Made by a program: the position numbers and the translations under genes. 64,000 bases of DNA from Halobacterium noricense. GTDB lineage: Archaea > Halobacteriota > Halobacteria > Halobacteriales > Halobacteriaceae. The stretch lies in the NCBI RefSeq assembly GCF_021233435.1, contig NZ_CP089468.1:1674001-1738000 (forward strand), given 5' to 3'. Below the pieces are notes generated by a model. It saw nothing but the letters and a program-made list of their open reading frames with translations. It was not told the origin of the DNA and ran no database searches. The number at the start of each line of letters is the position of its first letter. Position 1 is the stretch's first letter. Shown in pieces: positions 45,304-54,056 of this stretch.

Positions 45304-47322
45304 TCAGTCGCGCTCGCCGAGCGCCGATTCGAGTTCGCCCACGACCTCGGGGTTGCGGAGCGCGCTGGTGTCCCCGAGGTCGTCGTCGTTGGCGATGTCT
45401 TCGAGGAGGCGGCGCATCACCTTCCCGGAGCGCGTCTTCGGGAGTTCGGGCGTGAACACGACCACGTCCGGGACCGCGATAGGGCCGATTGCGGCGTCGA
45501 CGGCGTCGGCGATGCGCTCGCGGAGCGCGTCCCAGTCGGTTTCCTCGGCGGCGCTGACGTACGCGTAGACGGCTTGCCCTTTGAGGTCGTGGGGGCCGCT
45601 GACGACGGCGGCTTCGGCGACGCCCTCGACGTCAGCGATGGCGGACTCGATCTCCATGGTCCCGAAACGGTGGCCGGAGACGTTGATGACGTCGTCCACC
45701 CGCCCGAGTAGCGTGACGTAGCCGTCCTCGTCGACGGTCGCGCCGTCCTCCGTGAAGTACGCCCAGTCGTAGTCGGAGAGGTCCGGGAAGACGGACGTGT
45801 GGTCGGTGAACCAGCCGTCGTTCTCGACCATCGACAGCGGCATCCCCGGCCACGGGCTCGTGACGACGAGGTAGCCGGTCTCACCCGGCTCGACGGAGTC
45901 ACCGTCGCCGTCGACGACCTTCGCGTCGATGCCCGGGAGCGGGAGGCCCGTCGAACCCGGCTTCATCTCGTCGACTCCCGGGAGCGTGGAGACCATCATG
46001 CCGCCGGTCTCGGTCTGCCACCACGTGTCTACCACCGGGCACTCCCCGTTCCCGATGTGTTCGTGATACCACTGCCACGCGCGCGGGTTGATGGGTTCGC
46101 CGACCGTCCCCAGCAGGCGGAGACTGGAGAGGTCGTGGCTGTCCGGGTGTTGTTCGCCCCACTTCATGAACGCGCGGATGGCGGTCGGCGCGGTGTAGAA
46201 GACGTCGACCGCGTTGCGCTCGATGAGCTCCCAGACGCGGTCCTTCTCGGGGTGGTCGGGCGTCCCCTCGTAGAGCATCGTCGTCGACCCGAGCGCCAGT
46301 GGCCCGTAGACGGTGTAGGAGTGGCCGGTAATCCAGCCAATATCCGCCGAACACCAGTGCGTGTCCTCGGGGCGGATGTCCAGCACGGCGTGGCTCGTCC
46401 ACGCCGCGTGCGCGAGGTAGCCTCCCGTCGTGTGGCGGACGCCGGTGGGTTCGCCCGTCGTTCCGGACGTGTAGATGAGGAACAACTGGTCAGTCGCGTC
46501 GCGGGGCACGGGGTCGACGGTCTCGCCGCGGTGCTCGGTGACGAGGTCGCCGTAGTCGTACTCGTCGGCGGCCAGCGGCGTGTCGTCATCCCGAGAGACG
46601 CCCTGCGTCTCTCTGTCGACTGCGGAAGACGACGGAGTCGTCTTCCGAACGCCGAGGCGGTCGACGACGACGGTCGCCTCGATGCCGTCGTCGAGCGCGA
46701 TGGCGGCGTTATCGGCCTTGTTCTTCTGGTGGACGGGCGCGCCGCGGCGGTAGTAGCCGTCGCAGGTCACCAGATACTCCGAGTCGGCGTCGTCCATGCG
46801 CATCGCGAGGGCGTCCGCGGAGAAGCCAGCGAAGACGACGGAGTGGGGTGCGCCGATGCGCGCGCACGCCAGCATCGCAATCGGGAGTTCGGGGACGACC
46901 GGCATGTACAGCGTGACCACGTCCTCCTCCTCGACGCCCAGCTCGCGGAGCGCGGCCGCGAATTCGTTAACCTCCCGGTAGAGGTCCAGATACGAGTACG
47001 ACCGTGACTCGCCGAGCCGGCCCTCCCACGTCAACGCGACCTGGTTCTTGCGGTCGTCGAGGTGGCGGTCGATGCAGTTGTAACTGGCGTTCAGCGTCCC
47101 GCCGTCGAACCACCGGAACGGCGGGCCGTCGCCGCCGATGACGGCGTCGTAATCGTCGCTCCAGTCGAGAAGGTCGGCGGCGCGTTCCCAGCACGCCGGC
47201 CACTCGCGTTCGAACTGCTCGCGGACGTCGGGGTCGGTGACGTTCGCTTGGTCGACAAACGACGCCGGTGGCTCCACGGACTCACCGGCGACCCCACTGT
47301 GCCAGGACTCGTCGCTCGGCAT
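45304..47322 (-). CDS. acs: Acetyl-CoA synthetase (AMP-forming), copy 2, with in-frame hairpin insertion
   Basis: 672-residue ACS, closely related to copy 1: IYTSGTTGEPTGVRHTTGGYL, WWQTETGGMM and RSGKVMRRLLEDIAND are present, although PTGV replaces the PKGV of the P-loop. Between VVVDRL and YDYGDLV it carries 18 extra residues relative to copy 1 (starting GVRKTTPSSSAVDRE), encoded by two perfect hairpins at 46593-46613 and 46623-46647. The start 47322 is an ATG 14 residues before the conserved SVEPPASFVDQANVTD. It probably still folds, since the insert is in a surface region before the AMP-binding motif; not proven. Confidence 0.9.
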   Translation of the reverse strand: MPSDESWHSGVAGESVEPPASFVDQANVTDPDVREQFEREWPACWERAADLLDWSDDYDAVIGGDGPPFRWFDGGTLNASYNCIDRHLDDRKNQVALTWEGRLGESRSYSYLDLYREVNEFAAALRELGVEEEDVVTLYMPVVPELPIAMLACARIGAPHSVVFAGFSADALAMRMDDADSEYLVTCDGYYRRGAPVHQKNKADNAAIALDDGIEATVVVDRLGVRKTTPSSSAVDRETQGVSRDDDTPLAADEYDYGDLVTEHRGETVDPVPRDATDQLFLIYTSGTTGEPTGVRHTTGGYLAHAAWTSHAVLDIRPEDTHWCSADIGWITGHSYTVYGPLALGSTTMLYEGTPDHPEKDRVWELIERNAVDVFYTAPTAIRAFMKWGEQHPDSHDLSSLRLLGTVGEPINPRAWQWYHEHIGNGECPVVDTWWQTETGGMMVSTLPGVDEMKPGSTGLPLPGIDAKVVDGDGDSVEPGETGYLVVTSPWPGMPLSMVENDGWFTDHTSVFPDLSDYDWAYFTEDGATVDEDGYVTLLGRVDDVINVSGHRFGTMEIESAIADVEGVAEAAVVSGPHDLKGQAVYAYVSAAEETDWDALRERIADAVDAAIGPIAVPDVVVFTPELPKTRSGKVMRRLLEDIANDDDLGDTSALRNPEVVGELESALGERD
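46593..46647. repeat. Two perfect hairpins inserted in acs copy 2
   Basis: GAGAGACGC-CCT-GCGTCTCTC and CGGAAGACGAC-GGA-GTCGTCTTCCG, nine bases apart. The arms are the same as, or near-identical to, two hairpins in the long MITE copies (47875-47897 and 49692-49714), and the base context aacgccg after the second is shared. Confidence 0.85.
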
Positions 47323-47371
47323 CGGTTGAAACCTACGGCCTAGCGCGAATAAACGTTCGCCCTCCAGCAAG

Positions 47372-47598
47372 GGTGGTGTTCAGATAAGCAGTTTCCAGCA
47401 GCAGAGTTGTGGGGGACAGCTGAAAGCCCTCGGCTGTCTCGGCTCCCGCGGCTCGCTGCGCGCGTTCGCTCCCGCTGGTCGCTCACGTGCTTGTGTCGCC
47501 GGGATTCGCCGAGACGCCTCGCCCTTTCAATCCACCAGGATTACCGGCTGTATCGGCGAGCACATCAAGCCAGTTTCAGTCCTTATCTGAACACTGCC
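47372..47598 (+). mobile_element. MITE-like element, copy A (227 bp)
   Basis: Non-coding element with inverted ends GGTGGTGTTCAGATAAGC / revcomp GGCAGTGTTCAGATAAGG. A perfect 8-bp direct repeat CCAGCAAG flanks it (47364-47371, 47599-47606). The interior shares gaaagccctcgg, tcgctcacgtgctt and cctttcaatcca with the three other copies in the same orientation. 8-bp duplications and GG-starting ends fit IS6 or IS1595 families; no parent transposase is in the window. Confidence 0.85.
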
Positions 47599-47606
47599 CC
47601 AGCAAG

Positions 47607-48149
47607 GGCAGTGTTCAGATAAGCAGACGAAAGTAGGGGAGACCCGTTGCGTTTTGAAAGCCCTCGGTGGTCTCGACTGTCGGGAGACTCGCAGTGCTCG
47701 TCTCCCGTAGTCTCGTTCGTTGCACTCACGACACTCCCGCGGCTCGCTGTCGCCGGCGGGCATAGCCCGCCGGCTGCCTGAGGGAGCTTGCTCCCTCTCT
47801 GTCGCCGAAAGAGCGCACAGCGCTCTTTCGAGAGCAGGCGAACGCAAAGCGTTCGCCGCCCTCGCGAATTGCGACGAGAGACGCTCCGCGTCTCTCGGAC
47901 CACACGCGTTCGCTCCCGGTGGTCGCTCACGTGCTTACTTCACTGGGGTTCGTCGAGTGGGCGGTCGGCTGCACCGACCGCCGCAAAACGTGGCGGCTTC
48001 GCCGCCACGCGCGCCTCACCCTTTCAATCCGCCGGAAATCTCCGATTTCCGAGGCCTCGGGAGAGCGTTGCTCTCCCGGCGACCACCAGGGAACCGGGTG
48101 ATTCGCCGGTTGAAGCTGCATTCAAACGACCCTTATCTGAACACCACCG
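47607..48149 (+). mobile_element. MITE-like element, copy B, long form (543 bp)
   Basis: Same ends and interior as copies A and D, plus about 300 bases holding nine consecutive perfect hairpins: 47752-47774, 47780-47797, 47806-47830, 47837-47857, 47875-47897, 47960-47982, 47989-48009, 48033-48051 and 48058-48078. Arms are 8-11 bases, loops 2-5. It abuts the right duplication of copy A. The right flank (gtaaacat) does not repeat the left, so no simple duplication exists. Confidence 0.85.
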
Positions 48150-48196
48150 TAAACATACACACTAGTTTTATTACGTCTAGCGATTAGGACGGTTGT

Positions 48197-49177
48197 ATGG
48201 ACCGTCGTGACACGTTAAAAACCATTACAACCGCTGCTCTTACTGTCGGCCTTGCTGGCTGTGCATCAACGATCACATCGGACAACCAGAACACCTGTTC
48301 ACCGCCATCTGGGACACCAGCAGATGTCGTCGAGGTTACTGACGATTCACTAACACAGGAGAACATCGATACTAACCCGGGTGACTTCGACGACATCAAA
48401 GACAGCGCACTTGCGAGGTACTCCAATAGTAGCGGAGATACACTTGGAATCGGCGCATATCAGTTTGAGTCGACGACGGCTGCCGAACAGATTTTTGAAC
48501 GGGATTTCACGGTAGAGAATGACTCTGTCGGGAAACTCCATCTTGAACACTGGCTAATCCTCGCTCAGGCACCGACGGAGACAGGCTTGCGTTCGTTGGT
48601 TGCTGCATCCGGGGTTGAGAGTGGCTGTGAAGACCAGCTTGTCATTAACGGCGAAGCGCAAACAGATACCAGCGAAGACGGCGCAAATAACCTTGGAAGT
48701 GAAGGATCCCCTTGGACGGGTGTGGAGATCGAACTCAGGGGAGGGTCACCCACAGAGATCCGCCAAGTGTTCGATACTCCGGCTCCTGTAATATTGACTG
48801 GCGACGACACACAGCTGGTTTTCTTCGAAACGAAGGATTATCAAGCAGTCCAAGACACCGCCGAGGAAGCGGGATTTAACGTGGTAAGTATAACGAAGAC
48901 ACAGCTCTCAGGAGAACCAATCTGTGAGATTCGAAGTAAAATCCAAATCTCCGCCACTCCATCTCAGCAAGCAATTCAAGACGCATTCCCCGACGCAGTT
49001 AAATCCGGACAAATCGCAACTACTTCTGGTGGCAGGTACTGGCTAATTTACTCTCGTGCGGACACCCAAGACCAAATCTCATCGCGTCTAGAGAACCTCT
49101 CTGTCGACACTTCCTCTGCGATGGTGACAACCTACAATAGTTGTAACCACAGAGACACGGACGATCCCGAGTCCTGA
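48197..49177 (+). CDS. Haloarchaeal Tat lipoprotein of unknown function
   Basis: 326 residues. MDRRDTLKTITTAALTVG and the lipobox LAGC form a Tat/lipoprotein signal; the mature protein is acidic and Ser/Thr-rich with no recognised domain. Two similar stretches (FESTTAAEQIFERDF... and SATPSQQAIQDAFPDA...) hint at a repeated fold. Base composition is about 50% GC, far below neighbours, and the gene lies exactly between two long MITE copies, so it was probably acquired. Confidence 0.75.
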   Translation: MDRRDTLKTITTAALTVGLAGCASTITSDNQNTCSPPSGTPADVVEVTDDSLTQENIDTNPGDFDDIKDSALARYSNSSGDTLGIGAYQFESTTAAEQIFERDFTVENDSVGKLHLEHWLILAQAPTETGLRSLVAASGVESGCEDQLVINGEAQTDTSEDGANNLGSEGSPWTGVEIELRGGSPTEIRQVFDTPAPVILTGDDTQLVFFETKDYQAVQDTAEEAGFNVVSITKTQLSGEPICEIRSKIQISATPSQQAIQDAFPDAVKSGQIATTSGGRYWLIYSRADTQDQISSRLENLSVDTSSAMVTTYNSCNHRDTDDPES

Positions 49178-49324
49178 TAGTGTGGATCGCCGTACCAGCT
49201 ATCTGGATGGCACAGTATTCGATACACTCATTTGACCACAAGAGTGGGGAGCTCACTCCAAGAGAAAAGGTCAGCTCGTAACAAGCAGAAATCTACCTTC
49301 AAGGCGAAGAGACGCTCCATTCAC

Positions 49325-49924
49325 GGCAGTGTTCAGATAAGCAGACGAACGTAGCGGAGACGACGTTGCGTTTTGAAAGCCCTCGGCGGTCTCGACCGAT
49401 GGGAGACTCGCAGTGCTCGTCTCCCGTGGTCTCGTTCGCTGCACTCACGACACTCCCGCGGCTCGCTGTCGCCGACGGGCTATGCCCGCCGGCTGCCTGA
49501 GGGAGCTTGCTCCCTCTCTGTCGCCGAAAGAGCGCACAGCGCTCTTTCGAGAGCAGGCGAACGCGAAGCGTTCGCCGCCCTCGCGAATTGCGACGAGAGA
49601 CGCTCCGCGTCTCTCGGACCACGCGCGTTCGCTCCCGGTGGTCGCTCACGTGCTTACTTCGTCCTCAGAACCCGTCGGGTTCTGATGGGCGCGGAAGACG
49701 CGCCGCGTCTTCCGAACGCCGGGGTTCGTCGAGTGGGCGGTCGGCTGCGCCGACCGCCGCAAAACGTGGCGGCGAAGCCGCCACGCGCGCCTCGCCCTTT
49801 CAATCCGCCGGAAATCTCCGATTTCCGAGGCCTCGGAAGAGCGTTGCTCTCCCGGCGACCACCAGGGAACCGGGTGATTCGCCGGTTGAAGCTGCATTCA
49901 AACGACCCTTATCTGAACACCACC
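49325..49924 (+). mobile_element. MITE-like element, copy C, long form (600 bp)
   Basis: Same ends and hairpin train as copy B with two more hairpins: TCAGAACCC-GTC-GGGTTCTGA (49665-49685) and CGGAAGACGC-GCC-GCGTCTTCCG (49692-49714), inserted between tgcttacttc and the ggggttcgtcgag block. Differences to B are mostly single substitutions; in C the first and last hairpins each have one mismatch. No 8-bp duplication is seen (ccattcac left, ctttcctc right). Confidence 0.85.
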
Positions 49925-49961
49925 CTTTCCTCCGGAGCGAGCGAGAAGGCAGCGGCAGGCG

Positions 49962-51074
49962 CTAGAGGCCGGCGACATCCTCGATGGCGTCAGTCAGCGC
50001 CTGGATGCTCTCGACGGTGTGCTCGCCCATGTGCCCGATGCGGAACGTCTTCCCGCCGAGCGTCGACCCGTAGCCGTTCGAGAACGCCATGTCGTACTCC
50101 TCGGAGACCTCCTCGATGACCGCCGCGATGTCGAGGTCCTGCGTGTTCTCGATGCAGCTCACGGTCTGGGATTCGTAGCCCTCCTCGGGGAAGACGTCGA
50201 AGTGCTCGTGCGCCCACTCGCGGGTGTACTCGGCCATCGCCTGGTGGCGCCGGCCGCGCGCGAGATGGCCCTCCTGGAGCATGTGCTTCATCTGCTTGCG
50301 GTACGCGAGCATGATGGGAATCGCGGGCGTCGAGTGGGTCTGTCCCTTCCGATCGTAGTAGTCCAGCGAGCGCTGGAAGCCGCCGTACCACGACGCCGAG
50401 TCGTTCTCCAGTTCGCGGTCGTAGGCGTCGTCGCTGACGACACAGACCGCCAGCCCCGGCGGCATGGCGAACGCCTTCTGCGTGGACGCGAAGATGACGT
50501 CGATGCCGTGCTCGTCGATGTCGACGTAGTCGCCGCCGAGCGCGGAGACGGCGTCGACGACGAAGAACGTGTCCGGGTAGTCGGCGACGACGTCGCCGAT
50601 TTCCTCGATGGGGTTGCGGACGCCCGTGGAACTCTCGTTCATCACGGTGGCGACGACGTCGTAGTGTTTGTCGCTGGATTCGAGCGCGTCCCGGATGTCG
50701 CCGGGCTTGATGGCCTCCCCCCAGTCGTATTCGAGGCGGTCGACGTCCTTCCCGAGTCGCTCGGCGACGTTCGCGTGGCGCTCGCTGAAACTCCCACAGG
50801 TCGGCACGAGAATGTTCTCGTCGACGAGGTTCAGCGTCGAGGCCTCCCAGAATTCCGTCCCCGACGCGGTGAGGATGATGACCTCGTTGTCGGTGTCGAG
50901 GAACGTCTTCGTGTCCTCGACGATGGTCGTGTAGAGGTCCGTCATCTGGTCCATGCGGTGGCCGAACATCGGCTCGCACATGGCGTCCAGCACCTCGTCA
51001 CGGACTTCCGTCGGCCCCGGGATGTACAGCGTCTTGTCGTCGTAGTCGCCGGTGTACTCGCGTTTTTCGGTCAT
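49962..51074 (-). CDS. Class V aminotransferase (serine/alanine-glyoxylate type)
   Basis: 370-residue PLP enzyme. YIPGPTEVRDEVLDAM at the N-terminus, the ASGTEFWEA phosphate loop, the VVDAVSALGGDYV Asp and the PLP lysine in ASTQKAFAMPPG. Serine-pyruvate or alanine-glyoxylate transamination is likely; haloarchaea often annotate this as alanine-glyoxylate aminotransferase. It stands alone between MITE copy C and the GNAT gene. Confidence 0.87.
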   Translation of the reverse strand: MTEKREYTGDYDDKTLYIPGPTEVRDEVLDAMCEPMFGHRMDQMTDLYTTIVEDTKTFLDTDNEVIILTASGTEFWEASTLNLVDENILVPTCGSFSERHANVAERLGKDVDRLEYDWGEAIKPGDIRDALESSDKHYDVVATVMNESSTGVRNPIEEIGDVVADYPDTFFVVDAVSALGGDYVDIDEHGIDVIFASTQKAFAMPPGLAVCVVSDDAYDRELENDSASWYGGFQRSLDYYDRKGQTHSTPAIPIMLAYRKQMKHMLQEGHLARGRRHQAMAEYTREWAHEHFDVFPEEGYESQTVSCIENTQDLDIAAVIEEVSEEYDMAFSNGYGSTLGGKTFRIGHMGEHTVESIQALTDAIEDVAGL

Positions 51075-51285
51075 GGGAGCGGCTGAATAGCGACTCCTTC
51101 ACAGCAACACGGGATGTGTGTTTTGATAGAGTCCACACTGGCCGGCTGTGTCGCCCCCGATGGCCCCGCAGTCTGGCGTTTCCCAGAAATTTGGAACCGT
51201 ACCCCGCTTTTCCGAGGGTAGCCGGCGTACTCGAAGGTGACGGAGACGTACAGCGCCGCCCACGACCACCCGCGAACACTCCACC

Positions 51286-51846
51286 ATGCCACCGAACACG
51301 ACGCGGACGGCCGACGCCCCCGCCGGACGCATCGGCACCGAGCAACCCCCGCGGTCCGACGACCGATTCCCCGTCCCGCCCGTCGCGTTCCGCGACGACG
51401 AGGGCCGACGCATCTCCATTCGTACGGCCGACGCCGACGACTTCGACGCGCTGGCGGCGATGTACGACGACTTCCACGCCGAGAGCCGCGCCCAGCAGAT
51501 TCCACCGGTCGACGAACGCCGCCGCCGCGACTGGCTCGAGACGCTGCTCGCGGACGGCTGGGACGTCGCCGCGTACCACGAGGACGCGCCGGTCGGCCAC
51601 GCGTCGCTCGTCCCCATCGACGAGTCGACGGCGGAACTGGCTATCTTCGTCGCGCCCGGCTACCAGCTCGCCGGCATCGGCTCCCGGCTCCTCCGGACGC
51701 TGCTGGGCTACGGGAGCGCCCACGGCGTCGAGGGGGTCTGGCTGACCGTCGATCGGACGAACCGCGTCGCGCTGAACCTCTACCGGTCGATCGGGTTCAC
51801 GGCGGTCGGTGGGGGTGCCGAACACGAGATGGAACTGGACCTCTAA
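51286..51846 (+). CDS. GNAT family N-acetyltransferase
   Basis: 186-residue acetyltransferase. The acetyl-CoA loop is in VAPGYQLAGIGSRLLRTLLG (Q/R-x-x-G-x-G/A type), followed by VWLTVDRTNRVALNLYRSIGF. Its N-terminus is long and disordered-looking (about 40 residues). Target unknown. It converges with the small membrane gene, overlapping by four bases. Confidence 0.85.
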   Translation: MPPNTTRTADAPAGRIGTEQPPRSDDRFPVPPVAFRDDEGRRISIRTADADDFDALAAMYDDFHAESRAQQIPPVDERRRRDWLETLLADGWDVAAYHEDAPVGHASLVPIDESTAELAIFVAPGYQLAGIGSRLLRTLLGYGSAHGVEGVWLTVDRTNRVALNLYRSIGFTAVGGGAEHEMELDL

Positions 51847-52109
51847 CCGGAGAGTTCGCGGACGACCAGCGATATGCCGAGCCCGGCCGCGAGCAGGACG
51901 ACGAGGTTGAACGCGGCGCGGAACAGCGAGCGGAAGTCGGGGCCGATCCACTGGCCGATGGCGGCGTTCGCGCTCGTGTAGAACTGGAAGAGCGCGACGA
52001 CCGCGAGTACGCCCAACACGAGCAGTGTCCCGCGGAGCAGGAGGTCGCGGACGTCGCGTCCATCGTCGGCCGGTTCGTCGGTCGGTGCGGAGTCAGGTTC
52101 GTCGGTCAT
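51843..52109 (-). CDS. Small two-helix haloarchaeal membrane protein
   Basis: 88 residues: an acidic N-terminus, then two hydrophobic segments (LLLRGTLLVLGVLAVVALF and AFNLVVLLAAGLGISLVV). The ATG at 52109 overlaps the stop of the PGF-CTERM gene (ATGA), giving a two-gene operon. No function is recognised. Confidence 0.72.
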   Translation of the reverse strand: MTDEPDSAPTDEPADDGRDVRDLLLRGTLLVLGVLAVVALFQFYTSANAAIGQWIGPDFRSLFRAAFNLVVLLAAGLGISLVVRELSG

Positions 52110-53122
52110 GAGCGTGTCCTCCAAGTGATGGCTGCGCCGATTGCGAGCGCGACGACCGCAAGCACGGGCCCGAACCCGGGGACGCCACCACCGGTACTCC
52201 CCTCACTGTCAGGCGTCGGCTGTGGCTGGTCTTGGCCGTCCGTTTGCTCGAAGTCCTCGACTTGGAGGCCGACGTCGCGGACGGTCGTGTTGGCCTCGAT
52301 GCGTTCCTGCGGGTCGAGGTTCGCCGCGCTACGCGCCGCGTCCACGATAACGCCGTTCTTGCGGAGGACCGCGTCGAGGTAGTAGTTGTAGCCGGCGGGC
52401 ACGGTGACCGTCGTGCTCGGGGCGACGGTTTCACCGGGCGCGACCTCCGAGACGGGGATGGTCGTGCGCGCCGCGACGATGTTCGACTCGGCCTGCCGCA
52501 CGATTAGCTCGACCGTGACGGGGCCGGACGAGGCCGCACCACTGTTCGTGAGGTACGTCGAGACGTCCAGTGCCGTCCGATTGGGGCCAGCGTCGGTGAC
52601 GGAGTACTGAATCGACGGGAGCCCGGCGGCGAAGTCGTGGAACGCCGCGCGGCCGCCCGCTTGCACGGTGCTGACGCCGCGAACGGTCTTCGAAATCGTG
52701 CCGACTCGCTGGTCGTCGCTGTACAGCACGGTCTCGATGCGGTAGCCGCCCTCGCGGGCGACCGAGACGTTGACCTCGACGGGGACCTCCCTGTCGCCGG
52801 AGATCGTATCGACGTCGACCCTCCGAGTCGTCTCGACGAGACCGGAGTCGAGGTCGACGGCGCGCACGAGAACGCTGACGTTCTCGGACGTGCCGCCGTA
52901 GTGTTGGAGGTACGACGTCACTCCCAGCGTGACCGTTCCCCCGGAGACGCCGTTGGTGGCTAACGTCACTTCCTGAATGTTGGCGCGGCCGGGACGGACG
53001 TCCTCGGGTTCGCGGTCGGCGAACACGCCGGGGACGGCGACCATCGTCACTGCGGAGGCGACGAGCAGCACCGCGATTCCCGCGGCCAAGACACGTTCCC
53101 GGCGCATAGCTGACAGCTTCAC
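52106..53122 (-). CDS. Secreted PGF-CTERM surface protein (DUF7490-like)
   Basis: 338 residues. N-terminal signal helix (VLAAGIAVLLVASAVTMVAV), then two or more Ig-like beta domains containing YLTNSGAASSGPVTVELIVRQAE and SYLQHYGGTSENVSVLVRAVD. A Gln/Pro/Ser-rich linker leads to PGFGP, a helix and RTRS, the PGF-CTERM archaeosortase signal, so it is probably lipid-anchored outside the cell. Function unknown. Confidence 0.82.
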   Translation of the reverse strand: MKLSAMRRERVLAAGIAVLLVASAVTMVAVPGVFADREPEDVRPGRANIQEVTLATNGVSGGTVTLGVTSYLQHYGGTSENVSVLVRAVDLDSGLVETTRRVDVDTISGDREVPVEVNVSVAREGGYRIETVLYSDDQRVGTISKTVRGVSTVQAGGRAAFHDFAAGLPSIQYSVTDAGPNRTALDVSTYLTNSGAASSGPVTVELIVRQAESNIVAARTTIPVSEVAPGETVAPSTTVTVPAGYNYYLDAVLRKNGVIVDAARSAANLDPQERIEANTTVRDVGLQVEDFEQTDGQDQPQPTPDSEGSTGGGVPGFGPVLAVVALAIGAAITWRTRS

Positions 53123-53224
53123 GCAACACCGGCAAGGGTCTTGTGGTGAGCTCGACCACGGAACGACGGCGACAGCAGTCTACGTGAAGCGGCGCGCGCT
53201 CGACGACGAATGCGAAACGTTGGC

Positions 53225-53602
53225 CTAGGGCGTCGGGGTGAGCTGTTCGACTTCCCGCACGAGGTCGTCGTAGAGGTCCTCGGCTTGCTCGTCGTCGTAG
53301 TCCGTGTGGTACTCCTTGGGGACGCCGCGCTCGGCGAGGTTGACGTGGCGGTCCGGGGTGACGTCGTGCTGTTCGAGGCTCTTGCGCGCACACTCCAGCG
53401 GGCAGCCGTCGACGACGAGCATCGGCCGGCCGGACGTCGCGGTGGTCACGAGCGGCGGGACGTCGCTGCCGACGCCCGCGATACAGGACATCTCCGCGAC
53501 GCGCTCGCGGTCGAGTCTCACCGCGAGGTCGTTGGCCATCTGGGCGGCGCTCGAACAGCCCGAACACGAGTACACCAGCGGCAGATCGTCGTAGTCGGTC
53601 AT
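53225..53602 (-). CDS. Putative zinc-binding protein (DGC domain)
   Basis: 125 residues with YSCSGCSSAAQMANDLAV near the start, SCIAGVG and VVDGCPLECARKSL: the conserved cysteines of the DGC family, named after the DGC-type motif. Such proteins often sit with metal or sulfur-relay genes; no partner is next to it here. Start 53602 (ATG). Confidence 0.8.
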   Translation of the reverse strand: MTDYDDLPLVYSCSGCSSAAQMANDLAVRLDRERVAEMSCIAGVGSDVPPLVTTATSGRPMLVVDGCPLECARKSLEQHDVTPDRHVNLAERGVPKEYHTDYDDEQAEDLYDDLVREVEQLTPTP

Positions 53603-54056
53603 CACGACACCGTTCGCAGGTCTATGACGAAAGGTATCCCCCGAAATTGTTCGCCTGCGAGCCGGGCGACAGTTTGGTGCGAGGACACACACCTCGACAA
53701 AACTTATTGTACAGGGGCAAAATTGACGAATCGACAGCGGCTCGGAGCGACCGAGCCCACACCGGGTGACACACCGATGACCACCACACTCCACGCACCG
53801 GACGCCCGCTCGATTAGCGGGTCGTCTGGGTTCTCCGTGGGGTTCGTGGTCGCCGGCTATCGCCCGAACGCGCAGTCCGCGTCCACCCTCGCCGCGTGAA
53901 GCGGCACCGAACCCCCGGGGAGGACGCGGCTGCCGTCCGCAACTACGGCACGACTGTGTCTTCTCCGTGGGTCGAGTGGTGAGCGCGGGCTGTCGCTCCC
54001 GACAGCCCGTGGACGCCGGCCTCGCCGGCACCGAGTTCGACTCTCGGCGGGAGCCT
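53603..54056. other. Intergenic region with promoter-like and hairpin sequences
   Basis: A TATA-like aaaacttattgtac at 53698-53711 and a 40-codon ATG frame at 53777-53899 of unclear status lie on the plus strand. Two inverted repeats precede the next gene: CGGGCTGTCG-CTCC-CGACAGCCCG (53986-54009) and GCCGGC-CTC-GCCGGC (54015-54029), again small-loop hairpins. Confidence 0.5.
53777..53899 (+). CDS. Short ORF, doubtful
   Basis: 40 codons from an ATG about 70 bases after a TATA-like element. It reads MTTTLHAPDARSISG and has no recognised features. Could be a small leader peptide or chance; codon use is only partly haloarchaeal. Confidence 0.2.
   Translation: MTTTLHAPDARSISGSSGFSVGFVVAGYRPNAQSASTLAA

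Noticed and set aside
47752-48078. CRISPR array in the MITE long forms
   Set aside because: The repeated units are palindromes of different sequence, not one repeat with spacers, and no cas genes are present.
47720-48187. Open frames across MITE copies B and C (about 110-250 codons)
   Set aside because: They run through the hairpin trains, are basic and Ser/Arg-rich, and end in the inverted repeats; not likely proteins.
47607-49924. Classical composite transposon made of copies B and C
   Set aside because: Outer flanks lack the 8-bp duplication, and no transposase is enclosed; kept only as a possibility in the findings.
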